From Mesorhabditis belari (Eukaryota > Nematoda > Chromadorea > Rhabditida > Rhabditidae): 64,000 nucleotides of DNA. The stretch covers positions 59,588-123,587 of the forward strand of contig CAUEEP010000536.1 of the NCBI GenBank assembly GCA_958450365.1. Reading direction: 5' to 3'. The notes under the pieces are model-generated. The model was given only the letters and a program-made list of their open reading frames with translations. It ran no database searches and was not told where the DNA came from. The translations under genes were made by a program, and so were the position numbers. Positions 32,791-43,763 of this stretch are shown here, piece by piece. Position 1 is the stretch's first letter. The number at the start of each line of letters is the position of its first letter.

Positions 32791-33575
32791 ACCTTTCATG
32801 ATGATCTTTTCTTCAAAGTCTCTCGTCCTTGATATCTTTTCCTTGCAATTATTATCGTGCTTCAGATGTAACCAGTGCCTTAAATTCTTCCTCTAATAGA
32901 CATCTATTTAGAAACCTACCGCAGACCAGACAGTTTTCCTATTGAATAAGTTTTGGTCAGATTTGATAAGGAATCATTTGAGTCTCAATGAATGAGCTCA
33001 AATTTGATGATCAGAAATGATCAGCTAGAGGAATGCTCCTCCAGTTGGAACCAGCCCAGCCTTGAGCTTCTCATGGTCTTCTTTGAGCCATACCAATATC
33101 ATCTTCAAAAACTTTAAAAGCCATTCAAGTTGAGGGTGACGTCTCAGGATAAAGCAGAAAAGGTCCAATTTTATATCATACCACTTATACCAAGGAAATA
33201 TTTTCAAAGAGCTTTTTCCTAGGAGTGCAGCTAGTAAGGACCCTGCCTTTTCACACCCTTGTACCCTTGTCAATAAAGGAGAAATCTTTAGCCAATAAGA
33301 AGCAACAGCAACATTTTCTTTACGAAAGAGTGGAGATCAGATCAAAGAGAGGGAATTGATTGCTCGTAACAGAAAACGATGAGATGAAGAGGGAGGAAAG
33401 GACTAGACCGATCACTCGTTTTACGGGAAAGAGTGAGAAAAGTCGAGGGGAAACGGAAATGATCTGATGAGAATGCAAAGAAAAAGAAAGGGGGATAGGC
33501 CGAATCTCTTTTTGCCACTCTCTTCTCTTTTCTACTCAATTTTCTTCTCATTTGTAGATCAGTCAAGGCAGCCCG
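32791..33575. other. Stretch without a supported gene
   Basis: An 82-codon minus frame at 33025-33273 (WYKWYDIKLDLFCFILRRHP...) has protein-like composition but no recognisable family and no visible splice partners. Confidence 0.3.
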
Positions 33576-33579
33576 CTGC

Positions 33580-33830
33580 CATTTTCTAAACGCTTTGCGG
33601 ACTTCTGGCGCTTTGCGGACTTCTGGCGTGAAGAAAGGCGCAGGCCAATCCGGCAGTTAATTTGCCTTATTTACCTAATTTCCTTAATTGCCTTGTTAAT
33701 TTTTGCAGGTGTTGAACTCCTCAAGTTCAACACCTGCAAAACCAACACCGGCAGTTAATTTGCCAGGATTTTCCAAGAGTTGGATGGCCTGTTCTTTCAG
33801 AACCGCTTTGCCCTTGTATTGACTTCACCT
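33580..33830 (+). pseudogene. Decayed copy of the PHD gene's exon 6-7 region
   Basis: AAACGCTTTGCGGACTTCTG, GGCGCAGGCCAATCC, AATTTTTGCAGGTG and TTTTCCAAGAGTTGGATGGC parallel 8416-8540 in the same order. It carries a 17-bp duplication of CTTTGCGGACTTCTGGCG, a fold-back insertion at 33701-33741, a repeated CCGGCAGTTAATTTGCC and frameshifts. No other exon of the PHD gene is recognisable nearby. Confidence 0.75.
33701..33741. repeat. Fold-back palindrome, 18-bp stem, 5-nt loop
   Basis: TTTTGCAGGTGTTGAACT, loop CCTCA, AGTTCAACACCTGCAAAA. The intact relative at 8477-8500 lacks the second arm. Confidence 0.9.
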
Positions 33831-33932
33831 ACTCGTTTGAGTTTGGTTTGAGAGGGGATAAGAGAGGGGATTGTTGAGTTGTACTTGAGACATCGATTTG
33901 CCCAAGGACAAAATAGGATTCGATCAACAATT

Positions 33933-34259
33933 ATGATGAACGATCAGAAAAGGCGAAAGCCAGTTGAGGCCGCCGGTGGGGAGACTCAGGAAGCAACTCG
34001 ACAAAAGCAAAAGGAACACGAGAAAACCCGGGATCCGATGAGGGTTTGGCGCAGTAGTCACAAACACACCAAAATCACTACGAAGACTGCTTTCATCGAT
34101 TCGAAGATCATTTACAGGGCCGGTACTCCTCCCGAGCCTCCATTATCGTCACAAAGTGTTTCCGCTGTTTCAATTCTTTTGAGAACTCCAAGCGAGATCA
34201 TTAGGTCGACCAATTCTTTAACAAACACTGCATCTGAACCAATTTTGGTGAAAAAGTGA
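33933..34259 (+). CDS. Hypothetical basic protein, 108 residues
   Basis: ATG at 33933 opens MMNDQKRRKPVEAAGGETQE...KQKEHEKTRDPMRVWRSSHK and closes with TASEPILVKK at TGA 34259. It is Lys/Arg-rich at the N-terminus (possible nuclear localisation) and Ser/Thr/Pro-rich after residue 60, without low-complexity nucleotide repeats. It lies directly downstream of the decayed PHD-gene fragment. The frame is open for 18 further codons upstream, so it could be the last exon of a longer gene. No family recognised. Composition suggests real coding, but there is no homologue to prove it. Confidence 0.4.
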   Translation: MMNDQKRRKPVEAAGGETQEATRQKQKEHEKTRDPMRVWRSSHKHTKITTKTAFIDSKIIYRAGTPPEPPLSSQSVSAVSILLRTPSEIIRSTNSLTNTASEPILVKK

Positions 34260-34309
34260 AAAAAGAAAGCAAGTCGAGTAAGTTAGCTATTTGGATATGT
34301 TATTTAAAC

Positions 34310-34545
34310 AAACTTGAACACTTTTCGCAAGAAGCTTTTTTGCTATCTAAAACCTTTTGACAAAAAAATGCCACATCTAACTTGAACCTGCTTTTTCCCT
34401 TTTTACATTTTTGATTGCATTCTTTTGCTAGGAAGACTTGCCAAGAAATGTCATAATTGGCTACGACATATATATGCTTTATTCAGTTGAATAGCGACAA
34501 AACAAAATCACAATAATTCTTTTCCTATTTTACTTTCATTATGAA
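34310..34545 (+). repeat. 200-bp direct repeat, copy 1 (pairs with 36465-36650)
   Basis: Shares AAACTTGAACACTTTT, CTAAAACCTTTTGACAAAAA, CTTGAACCTGCTTTTTCCCT and GCTACGACATATATATGCTT with 36465-36650. Confidence 0.8.
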
Positions 34546-34939
34546 AATGGTATAGGAACAAATCAGTGATTAAATAAAGCCAACAAAGAAGCCTAAAACA
34601 AAAAACAAAGAAAACGGGGGTTCACATTTTAAAAATATCACATATGGCTTCCTCTTGTAGAGCGTATAGTTTTAGCGTTTTAGCGAATCGCGGAACTTGA
34701 ACCACTCAAGCTTTTGCCGAATCCGGTTTCAGTTCTCATCACACAAGAAACCGAACCAACCGATCAACGTCTCCATTCCTGAAATAAGAACGTTTGAGCA
34801 CATTAATAACAGCCTCATTTCAATTTTGTTCACCTAATGTGTTGAATTAATACCTATCTTTCTTCTAACATTAATCTATCTTTCTTCTAACAACATTGAA
34901 TTTAAAATTTACCGGCACATATATCGTCCATTGTTAATG

Positions 34940-35400
34940 TAGTGGTTTGCTTAGTTTTTGCCGTGTCGTTTTTTGGCGTGTCGGCGTGTCGGAAATTTGG
35001 CGTGTCGGCGAAATCTCGAAAATCGTCGAAATTCTGAATCTACGCATACGAGCGCCATAAGAGCGCCTAATGACAATGACGCCTAATGACGTCTTTTCTA
35101 CCCCATAAAACGAAAGCTTTAGGCAAAACATACCATTTCTTTCTTGGCTCTTCCTCCTGATTGCAAATCTTTCCATCATTCTTGGCCACGTTCCTCGGGG
35201 TCGAGATGCGACTGGTCGAAGCTTTGGGTCTCTGCAATTAATAGCATAAACTTAAATTGAGTCTCAGTACTTTTAAGTTGCTTAAAAACCACCTTAACCT
35301 CCTTGCCAGATGATGAAAACACGTCTATTGCACTCAAACCCTGCCATGCCCTTTTCCGCACCTTCCCCCTAATGTCGAGAAATGGCGAGAATCAAGTCGA
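34940..35400 (-). pseudogene. Unrecognised exon-like blocks
   Basis: The minus strand has a block GKVRKRAWQGLSAIDVFSSS ending near GGCAAGGAG|GTTAAG, then after TTAATTGCAG a block RPKASTSRISTPRNVAKNDG followed by KICNQEEEPRKKW and GTATG. Intron signals are good and composition is protein-like. The family is not recognised and the phase between blocks is uncertain. A CGACACGCC repeat follows at about 34955-35005. Confidence 0.3.
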
Positions 35401-35848
35401 GCGCTTCCATGTTCCCTAAAAGTTTTATTATTTAGAAATTAAAACAGCTTGCGCGCCTCATCACGCAGTTTCAGCTCTTGCTTCTCTTCTTCCAAAAACT
35501 TCCTCCTACATCAGGAATCTTTTCCTTCGACGTAGCCCGACGTAGCCGTCCGTCAATTAAACATTGATTGGAGAGGTTGGAATTAGGGGACAAAGCTCAA
35601 TGCTGGGCTCATCGATTCCGAAATTTTTGTTTTTGTTGCATTGAGCCGATGAAATGGTGGAGGCACGCGTTTCTTCTTAAAAATGGAAGCGTTTTGGAGT
35701 GATTGTTGCTGGTGTGACAAAAGCAAACTATCGAATTCTAAAAAGAAAGATTAAACGAAATAAAAATTAAGATGATTTCATCTGATAGCTTTGCAAGTTA
35801 AAATCCTAAAACTCCAAGTTAAATCCTACAATCCGAGATTCAAAGGAA

Positions 35849-35898
35849 CCGTATTGGAACCGCATTGGAAACGTATTTCCAATACGGTTCCAATACGG
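35849..35898. repeat. Fold-back palindrome, 23-bp stem, 4-nt loop
   Basis: CCGTATTGGAACCGCATTGG-AAA, loop CGTA, then its reverse complement with one mismatch. The same GGAACCGTATTGG / GGTTCCAATA words recur at 36245-36315. Confidence 0.9.
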
Positions 35899-36464
35899 CC
35901 CTTGTTCCGGCTATTTTATCCAATACGACTCTGGAATTCCAATATTAATTGTTTCGCTAAAGTTTTTTGGCATATAAAAATAGAGGTTTTTGACAACTGA
36001 AAACCAAAAACTATTTGGGAATTTGCCTCTTTGCAAAAAAGTTATTACACTTTGAAGTTTGCTCTATTGTTTAGAATCACCCAGCGGCTTTGGAAGAATT
36101 GGAGAAATTGATCAACACAACGATCCAACTTGTCACTCTCACAAAGGCAAACTTCACCAAAAGGTCAAAACAGAGGAAAAAGAAGTAGAAGCAGTGAACG
36201 ATGAAATTGCATCGTTCAGCACGAAAATTGACATGGTTTGTAACGAACCGTATTGGAACCAGGTTCCAATATTCCAGGTTCCGATACGGTTCCTTTTAAG
36301 GTTCCAATATTTTAAACTCACCGGATCCAAACGGGAATAATTTTTGCACCACTTACCCTCAAATAGAATCAGTGAAATGGAGTATAATCAGTTTTATGTA
36401 AACAAAACCCTAGTTAATATCTATATCTGTTGTTAATAAATGCAAATGTTCATTGTTATTTAAA

Positions 36465-36650
36465 CAAACTTGAACACTTTTTCACCTAAAACCTTTTGAC
36501 AAAAATGTCACATTTAACTTGAACCTGCTTTTTCCCTTTTACATTTTTGATTGCATTCTTTTGTTAGGAGGATTTGCCAAGAAATTGGCTACGACATATA
36601 TATGCTTTATTTAGTTGAATAGCGACAAAACAAAATCACAATAATTCTTT
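36465..36650 (+). repeat. 200-bp direct repeat, copy 2
   Basis: Same order of blocks as 34310-34545, with small deletions. Confidence 0.8.
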
Positions 36651-36829
36651 AAATCGTCTTGATATCTCATTGGTAGACCGGGATGTTGTGGTTCCAATCC
36701 TTTGCGTTCACCCGGTGATTTACCTTTCTTTTGTCTTTGTCATCCTTTTCTTTTCAAAATACACTGATAAGAAACGAATCGAGGAAATCTCTGAAATTTT
36801 AATTGTTGTTAACAGTGACATTTAGGCGC

Positions 36830-37205
36830 CATTATTGTTCACAGTTGAAAATTAGGCGCCATTTGTTCATAGTGGTCATCTAGGGGCGATTTGTTCATTG
36901 TGAACCACTAGGCGCCTTTGGTTGTTCACAGTTGACATCTAGGGGCGATTTGCTCATAGTTGATGACTAGGCGCCATTGCTGTTTGAATTTCATAACTAG
37001 GCGTCATTCTTGTTCACAGTTGAAAACTGAGCGTCACTTGTTCATAATTGATAGCGCCTTTGTTATTGACCGTTGAAATTTAGGCGATTCGTGTTTTCAG
37101 TTGACATCTTGGCGCCAGTGCTGTTCACCGTTGACATCTAGGTGCCATTTGCTCATAGTTGACAACCAGGTCCTTGTCGTTCACAATTGACATCTAGGCG
37201 CCATT
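36830..37205 (+). repeat. Degenerate ~32-36 bp tandem array (GTTCACAGTTGACATCTAGGCGCCAT)
   Basis: About twelve units combining TTGTTCACAGTTGACATCTA with GGCGCCATT, spaced irregularly. The GGCGCC core (a palindrome) is the best kept part. Isolated units occur at 23385-23465. Confidence 0.85.
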
Positions 37206-37520
37206 TATAGGAACTAAATAAGGATGATAAACGATCTTTAGGGGCTTTAAAGCGAGCTTATAGGAACTAAAAAGCACGCTAAAACGAGCTTTCAGGAGCT
37301 TTCAAGGAGCTAGATAGGAACCAAACAAGTCTATAAAGGAGCTTCAAGGGAGTTTTTGGAAGGAGCTTTAGAACTAAATAGGGACTATAAAGGAGCTTTC
37401 AAGGAGCTTCGAAGGAACTAAATAGGGACTATAACGGAGCATTATAGGAACTAAATAAGGACTGTAAACTAGCTTTAAGGGAGCTGAAAGGGGCTAAATA
37501 AGGACTATAAAGGAACTTAA
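37205..37520 (+). repeat. Degenerate AGGAGCTTTCAAGGAGC / GGAACTAAATAGGGACTATAA repeat
   Basis: Eight or so irregular units. Reverse-complement relatives at 20865-21110 and 6030-6110. Confidence 0.75.
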
Positions 37521-40240
37521 AATTGTTGTTTGTGTCTTTGAAACCAACTCGAAAACCATGGTTTTTACCAAAATCTCTATCAGTTTTCAGCTAATTTTCG
37601 AGTTGCTAACAAGCTAGTTTCATGATTTTGACTTTCAATTGAGTGTTTCAATTTAAAACCCATAGTAGTAAATAATAAAATAATTAGCTAATAAATAGTT
37701 AACAAAGTGTTTAATAAATAGTTAATAAGTGCTTAAGCATCAAATCAATTGAGCACCCCGGAAAGGGAATGTCGTGAAAGCGCAAAGCCCATGAAATTAT
37801 TTATGTTGATATTTTGGGACTCATCCCTCCACCCAATGCCGCCAATTGCGAGATCTTGCCCGCCTTTGCAGCGAAGCGAATCAGTTGACAGTTTCCCGTC
37901 AAATTTTAAGCCAAAATTCCCGAAATTTCATTAAAACCCTTGACTTTTCACTAAAAATCTGGAAACAAGCTTATTTTTCCAGGAAAATTTTTATAATTAT
38001 TCTGATTAGCCTTGTTTTTTGATATCTTTACTAAATCTGCACTATTTTATAGCTAATAGTTGTCTAAGATCAAAAAGAGACTATGTTTTCTTTGATAGTA
38101 AACCTATTTTGTAATCCAAAGCAGTAAAATCAAAATCCGTGCTTCAAAGTTTTATTATTTATTATCAATCAAATTTATTAATTCCTTAATTTGATTCTTT
38201 TGATTTTATTTATTTTTCCCTTTTCTATGGATATGTTTTATTTAGATTTATTAAATGTAAATCTAATACAAATATTCAACCTGATCAACCGACAAACGTG
38301 AAGTGGCAATACAAAGAAGAAAATAACTTCGACAAGCAACGCGCTGAGAGGTAAAATTTGCAGAAAGTAAACGGACTTTGAACCTTGAACAAGCTTGTTC
38401 AAGCTTCGAATCATGTTCAACCTTGTTCAAGCTCGAATCATGTCCATTCAGTAACCAAATGCTCGTGTTTCAATGTTGTGGATTCCTGAGTGAAAACACG
38501 ATAACCCGACACGGTACACAATACCAAAAAAGTAGAGGCCCTATATAGCAGCCAGTACAGTACCCTAAACTGCTTGTTGTTTCTTAAAGTATCCCTAGTA
38601 GTTCCCAACTGGCTGAGCCAATCTAGTAGAATTAAAGTACATGACCGTCAAAAATGTTGTGTCTAGTCCTCCATAAAAATCCAAAAACAAGGTACAATGT
38701 TGCACCTAAGGTCCCAAATACCTAATATCAAGGCTTTGTTGAGAAGTTGAGGCTATTGTAGGGGCCTCTGAAAAAATACTTGATGTTACAAAGTTCGAGT
38801 AAACTTGAACGAAATTAATTTAGTGGGAAGTTCATTTTTTATATTTAAGATGATCGTCGAGAAGGCCCCAAAATCTCGATTTGGACAAGAAGAAATACTT
38901 GGTGCCTTCTGATTGGCTTACTTCTTGATCAGAGAGGCTACTTCTTGATCAGGAGAGGTCATTCTAAATCAGTCAAAGCTTTCAAGTGATAGCTGAATTG
39001 GGGCTTTAGTTTGTGTGCCAAAGGATTTAGCGAACAGATGAAATGAGAGGAGGAAGGTTCAAAAAGGGCTCTTTATCTGTAACTCTCCTTTAGAACCCAC
39101 CTCCGATCCAAGGACGCCCTTTGTTCTTCGTCAACAACACATTCCACAAGCGGGGAAACTCTATCAGGTAAGAGGCAAGAGGAAAATCTGTGTTAATTAA
39201 AAGGCGATACTCGGCTAGGAGTCGTTTAATTTGAAACTATTCATTTGAAATCCTTGAAGCAAAGGAATGAAAATGAAGATATTTTTGTTTATATTAAAGT
39301 GTTTTTAGCTTAAAATTTTGCTAAAACTACCCCTAATCTGTACGATTTTTCACTTGATTAGCTCAATTTTGTTATGATTAACTCGAACCTTGTGATTCTT
39401 TCATCGAGTTTCACCAAAATTGAGCTACGTGAATAAGAAACTGGCGGAAGATTATTATATTTTCAGATATTGGAGCCGATCGATCCCGCCATCATAAAAA
39501 GTCAACCATCAATAACTACTAGCAATTTTTAACTTTGCCTATTTCTGCTATATTTTGGCAAGATTTTTATTAACTATCAAAATGAAGCCTCTTTCAAAGG
39601 AAACCCTTTTTCGACTAGGTTTCGATTTTAAGTTTTTTGAGAATTTTCTAGCTGCCTTTTGTTTGGTAGCACCTCTGCCGAAAAACTAAAGGTTCTCAAA
39701 ATTAGACTACGATTTAGAGACTACGATTTAGAATGTGATTTTGCTTGATTTGGAATGTTTCACTCAGTAAGATAAAGTGAGTGAAACTCGACTTTGTAAC
39801 GGGTCTATTTTCTGATCAGCACTTTGGCCCATGAAAAAGCGAGTTTAGCACAGTTTTAAACTAAAAATCCTAACGTAGAACTCAGTTTTCAGCAAGTCTA
39901 GTTAGCACCTCACCTTAGAGTGCTTTCCTTTGCAAAAAGGCTCCATTTTGTAATTAATTTCTAGTAATTCTGTGGCTTTGACATTTTTGGCATCCTTGGC
40001 TTTTGAACTCCACCTAGCTAGTATAGCTACTCCACCTAGCTAGTCACCAGTCTAGCTATATTTCGGTAAAAACTATCTAATTCTTGCCAAACACAAAGAT
40101 AATTTATCTTTTACTTTGATGCTAATGAAATTTTGGTCAGAATGCAAATAAATACGTAGGATGAACTTGCTCAGGAATGTTTGATTCTCAAGAACTGAAG
40201 AAATCTCAAATTATTTGCCATTTCTTGTTTCGGCTAGGAA
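37521..40240. other. Long stretch without a supported gene
   Basis: AT-rich. Short open frames at 37749-37934 and 38238-38420 have no support. A duplicated GACTACGATTTAGA occurs at 39708-39733, and CCACCTAGCTAGT repeats near 40012-40045. No exon chain was found on either strand. Confidence 0.4.
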
Positions 40241-40243
40241 TCT

Positions 40244-40319
40244 TATATTTGAATGATTGGCTCAAGCCAATCATTCAAATATATCTCAAGGTTATTCAAA
40301 TAACCATCTCAAGATGGTT
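40244..40319. repeat. Three consecutive fold-back palindromes with CA loops
   Basis: Stem 1: 40244-40262/40265-40283 (19 bp, perfect). Stem 2: 40290-40296/40299-40305 (7 bp). Stem 3: 40302-40309/40312-40319 (8 bp, overlapping stem 2). Each has a two-base CA loop. Confidence 0.9.
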
Positions 40320-40711
40320 GGCTTTGAATTGTTTTTGCCTGAAAAGGCTACCTGTACGCGTTAGAAACTTTACAATTTTCCAACGTTTGAATATGTTTTT
40401 CTTTTTTCCTCAAAAAGCCAAGGAGTTTTTATTTTTTATTTTCAATAAAACAACCTTGAATGATTTCATTTCTATGACTCGAGCTACAGACAATCAAATG
40501 GTTTCACTTTTTCGGATATTCTACTTTAGCGTAAATTTGCGTAGAAAACGCTTTTGTCTTTAAACGTCTTTTTGCAAATAAATTTATGCAGAGAAGTATT
40601 CAAATTAATTAACCAAAAGAAAAGCAAGATTAAAAATGAAAAGCAAAAAAGGGAAGGTTAGACCAGATAAGGGAAAAAGCTCGCATTGGACCCAAACTCG
40701 AATTTTGAGAA

Positions 40712-41172
40712 CTATGACAATGGAATTTTTTCGAACACTAATGTTTTTGGGGAAAAGGCGGAAAAATATCGCAGTCGCCTCTCCTGAGGCCGAGCAATCT
40801 GTAGGAAAAGACGTTCCCCTGAGTTCTTCACAAGTTCTTCTGCAAGACGCTAAATAATGGAATTAACCGTTTGCATTCAAAATCGCTTGCCTGATCAGTG
40901 ACTTTAATCGCATTGACGGCCATGATTCTATCGTGCACTTCTAGCTTTTCCGCAGCCGCACTTCCCGGCTGTAGCCCCGTTACAAGCACTCCCCGGCCTC
41001 TTTTACCAATTGCCATCCCAAGTTGTTGACCCGATTGCTAGATGAAGTTGAAGTTAGAAATTTGCGATAGGTATACCTTTCGCAATTCGACAAGCAAAGA
41101 ATCGGATCGATTTTCACTCAGGTCTTTCAAGAGCTCCACATCTGGCGAGTCTGGTAGGCTCCCTTTAAGAGC
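40712..41172 (-). CDS. PDZ-domain protein, three exons forming one complete PDZ
   Basis: Minus-strand exons 41172-41077, 41037-40891 and 40849-40712 are all phase 0. Exon A ends SENRSDSLLVELRK (beta-1). Exon B carries the binding loop and core QSGQQLGMAIGKRGRGVLVT, GLQPGSAAAEKLEVHDRIMA, VNAIKVTDQ. Exon C gives alpha-2/beta-6 RLAEELVKNSGERLFLQIAR, then a tail to TAG at 40712. 'QQLGMAI' is the GLGF-type loop, and the D-R-I-x-A-V-N-x-x-x-V-T-D segment is typical of PDZ domains, which bind C-terminal peptides at membranes or junctions. The second intron (40850-40890) begins with GC. Joining there completes the fold; reading through gives a stop. Exon A continues upstream only to an acceptor (CCTAAG at 41173), so earlier exons are missing or not recognised. 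Relation to the PDZ pair at 22 kb is unclear. Confidence 0.75.
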
Positions 41173-41199
41173 CTTAGGCCGCCTTCGGTTAACTCAATT

Positions 41200-43050
41200 T
41201 TCCGATTCGACACGCAGGTCTAAAGACTGTACCCTCATTCTTTAACAAATCTTGGATGATGATGAATATAAAATATAAAATAGATGAATGATGAATAATG
41301 AACAAGATGAATATAAAATAGATAAATAAATTTCCCCAAAGGGAAAATATGGCAGCTAATAAAGATGAATTGATAAATAGGTCTTGCCTCTCTTTCTTTA
41401 TCTCTTTCTCTATCTCTTTATCCTGACCCACTCCTGCTAGCCGCTCTTTAAATTAAAATTCGCCTCCAAAAGTATAATTTTTTTGAGGCTTTCCCTATCA
41501 TTAGTACTCAAAAGAATTGAAAGGGGGCGTTCCCATCCGAAGAGGGGTAAAAATATCAAGATTCAGATTCAGAAAGTATAATTCTATCTTTCGCCCTTTC
41601 TTTTTGGATACGAATCTTAAAAAATCGAAAGTAGAAAGCTTGAAGAATAAAAGAAAAAAGAAAGCTAGACACATCCCGCGCTCACATCCCGTTATTTGAT
41701 TATTAGAATAAGAATCATGAGATTATGAGAAATCATGATTATGAGCACATAATTCTGAGAAATCAACTTCTTTCATTTTACTACGTGGTCGTGCATTGTC
41801 ACTTCCACTGGTAATGGAATTATTGTGTGCTTTGCCACAACCAATTATTCAATGCAATAGCTTCCTTGTAGTATTGCTGATTTTGCATATACTCTGTATC
41901 TTTTCTTTTTCTCCACCCCTTTCTCTTCTTCGGAACCCTCACTATCTTCCAAAACCACTCCAAAACTGCGAGACACATCCGGCACTCATTTCTCATAATC
42001 TCATGATTCTTATTCTAATAATCAAATAACGGGATGTGACGCGGGACGCTTTCGCGTCTTTTCTGTTGATCGTTCATCATAGAATTCCAGCTGACCGAAT
42101 TTGTCCTATGTTGTCCTTAGCCAAATCGAGTGGCAGCTGAAGAGAACGACTATTCATCAGACTCCTCGCCGACGGGCTCAACTGGCTCTCGCACCAGACT
42201 AAAGCTGAAGTGATGCTTGTTTTGACTCTGACTTTTTAATTCAAATCAATCTTCAAAAACTACCATAGTTTTGACTCTACTTTTATCTAATCTATGTACT
42301 AAAATCTTTTCAGATGTAAACCAAGGTCTTGAACCTGAAAATTTTTTGGTAATTGGGTGCTTTTTTAAAAAACGACTCTATACCATATCTATCCATTCAA
42401 TTCTCTTTGTTTAGGCCTCAGTTTCTGTGACACTTTAGTTTGCCATTGTTTTACTCGAGAATTCCATGTTTCTGATCTAAGAATAATAAAAAGTATATAA
42501 AATCATCGAAATGCACGACTTAACAAATGGCAAAATGAATCAAAAACATTTCAATCAATTGTCAAAGCTCGTAAATGTTTTACAAGAAATTACAAGAAAA
42601 GAAACGGTAACAATTTTTGAGTATTATTTGAGAAAGGGTACTTGTGATCACTTTCGATGCCACTTTTGAATATAATCATTGACATATCTTTAGCTTGTAT
42701 AGCTCATTTCACCATCTACTCAAGCAAAAATCCATGCACATCCTGCTTGAGCTGACAACACATCAGCAGTAGCCTACATTAACCGATGTGTGCAAACAAG
42801 AGCTTAAAGGAAATGCCACAAAATGGCCGTAGCGATTTTGATGCCGTTCAGATGCGAACGTCTATGGGACACGGGGAATCCGATACTGTATTCAGTTTTT
42901 GCCCATATTCAATATTTGGGAAATCGGGCGGGGCCTATAAAGGCTCTTTTCCGATCCTCGCAATGTGGTAGTTCAGGATGGCTTCGCGGTAGGTGCCAAT
43001 CTTCTTTTTGCTTTCTGTGAACATTGAATTGAAGATTGAACACGCTCGTT
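41200..43050. other. Stretch without a supported gene
   Basis: Contains an inverted pair of short AATCATGA/TCATGATT words around 41700-42025: ACATCCCG(C)GCTCACATCC and TTATTTGATTATTAGAATAA recur inverted at 41990-42030. A minus-strand block near 42945-43010 (GTYREAILNYHIARIGKEPL) is protein-like but isolated. Confidence 0.35.
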
Positions 43051-43055
43051 CAAGC

Positions 43056-43763
43056 TTCGAATGTTCATGTTCTTGTTCAAGTTCTTGTTCTTGTGCTTCT
43101 TCTGGTTCAAGTTCTTGTTCTTCTTTTGTTCTTTTTCTTGTTCTTGTTCTTGTTCATGTTCTTGTTCATGTTCTTGTTCATGTTCTTGTTCTTCTTCTTG
43201 TTCTTGTTCTTGTTCATATTCAAGTTCTTGTTCATGTTCTTCTCATGTTCTTGTTCTTGTTCTTGTTCTTGTTCATATTCCGTTCTTGTTCAGCCTTCCT
43301 CTCATGCCCTTCTTGTTCTTGTTCGTTAGTTCTTGTTCATATTCAAGTTCTGCACCAAACTCTTCTCCTGTTCTTGTTTCTTGTTCTTGTTCTTGTTCTT
43401 GTTCTTGTTCTTGTTCTTGTTCTTGTTCTTGTTCTTGTTCTTGTTCATTTTCATGTTCTTGGTCTTGTTCATGTTCTTGTTCTTGTTCTTCTTCTGTTTC
43501 TTGTTCATGTTCTTGTTCTTGTTCTTGTTCATGTTCAAGTTCGTGTTCTTCTTCTTGTTCTTCTTCTTGTTCTTGCTCTTGTTCTTCATGTTCAAGTTCT
43601 TGTTCTTCTTCTTGTTCTTGTTCTTCTTCTTGTTCTTGTTCTTCTCCTTGTTCTTGTTCTTCTTCTTCTTCTTGTTCTTGTTCTTGTTCTTGTTCTTGTT
43701 CTTGTTCTTGTTCTTGTTCTGGTTCTTGTTCTTGTTCTTCTTCTTGTTCTTGTTCAAGTTCTG
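43056..43763 (+). repeat. (TTCTTG)n hexanucleotide array, about 700 bp
   Basis: TTCTTG units with TTCATG, TTCAAG and TTCTTC variants. It leaves four frames open: Cys-Ser, Leu-Val/Phe on the plus strand and Lys-Asn on the minus strand (143 to 304 codons). These frames change identity with each indel and are not genes. Confidence 0.95.

Noticed and set aside
36655..36720. tRNA-like words CTCATTGGTAGA and GGTTCCAATCC
   Set aside because: A- and B-box-like words are too close together and the anticodon arm is missing; no cloverleaf can be drawn.
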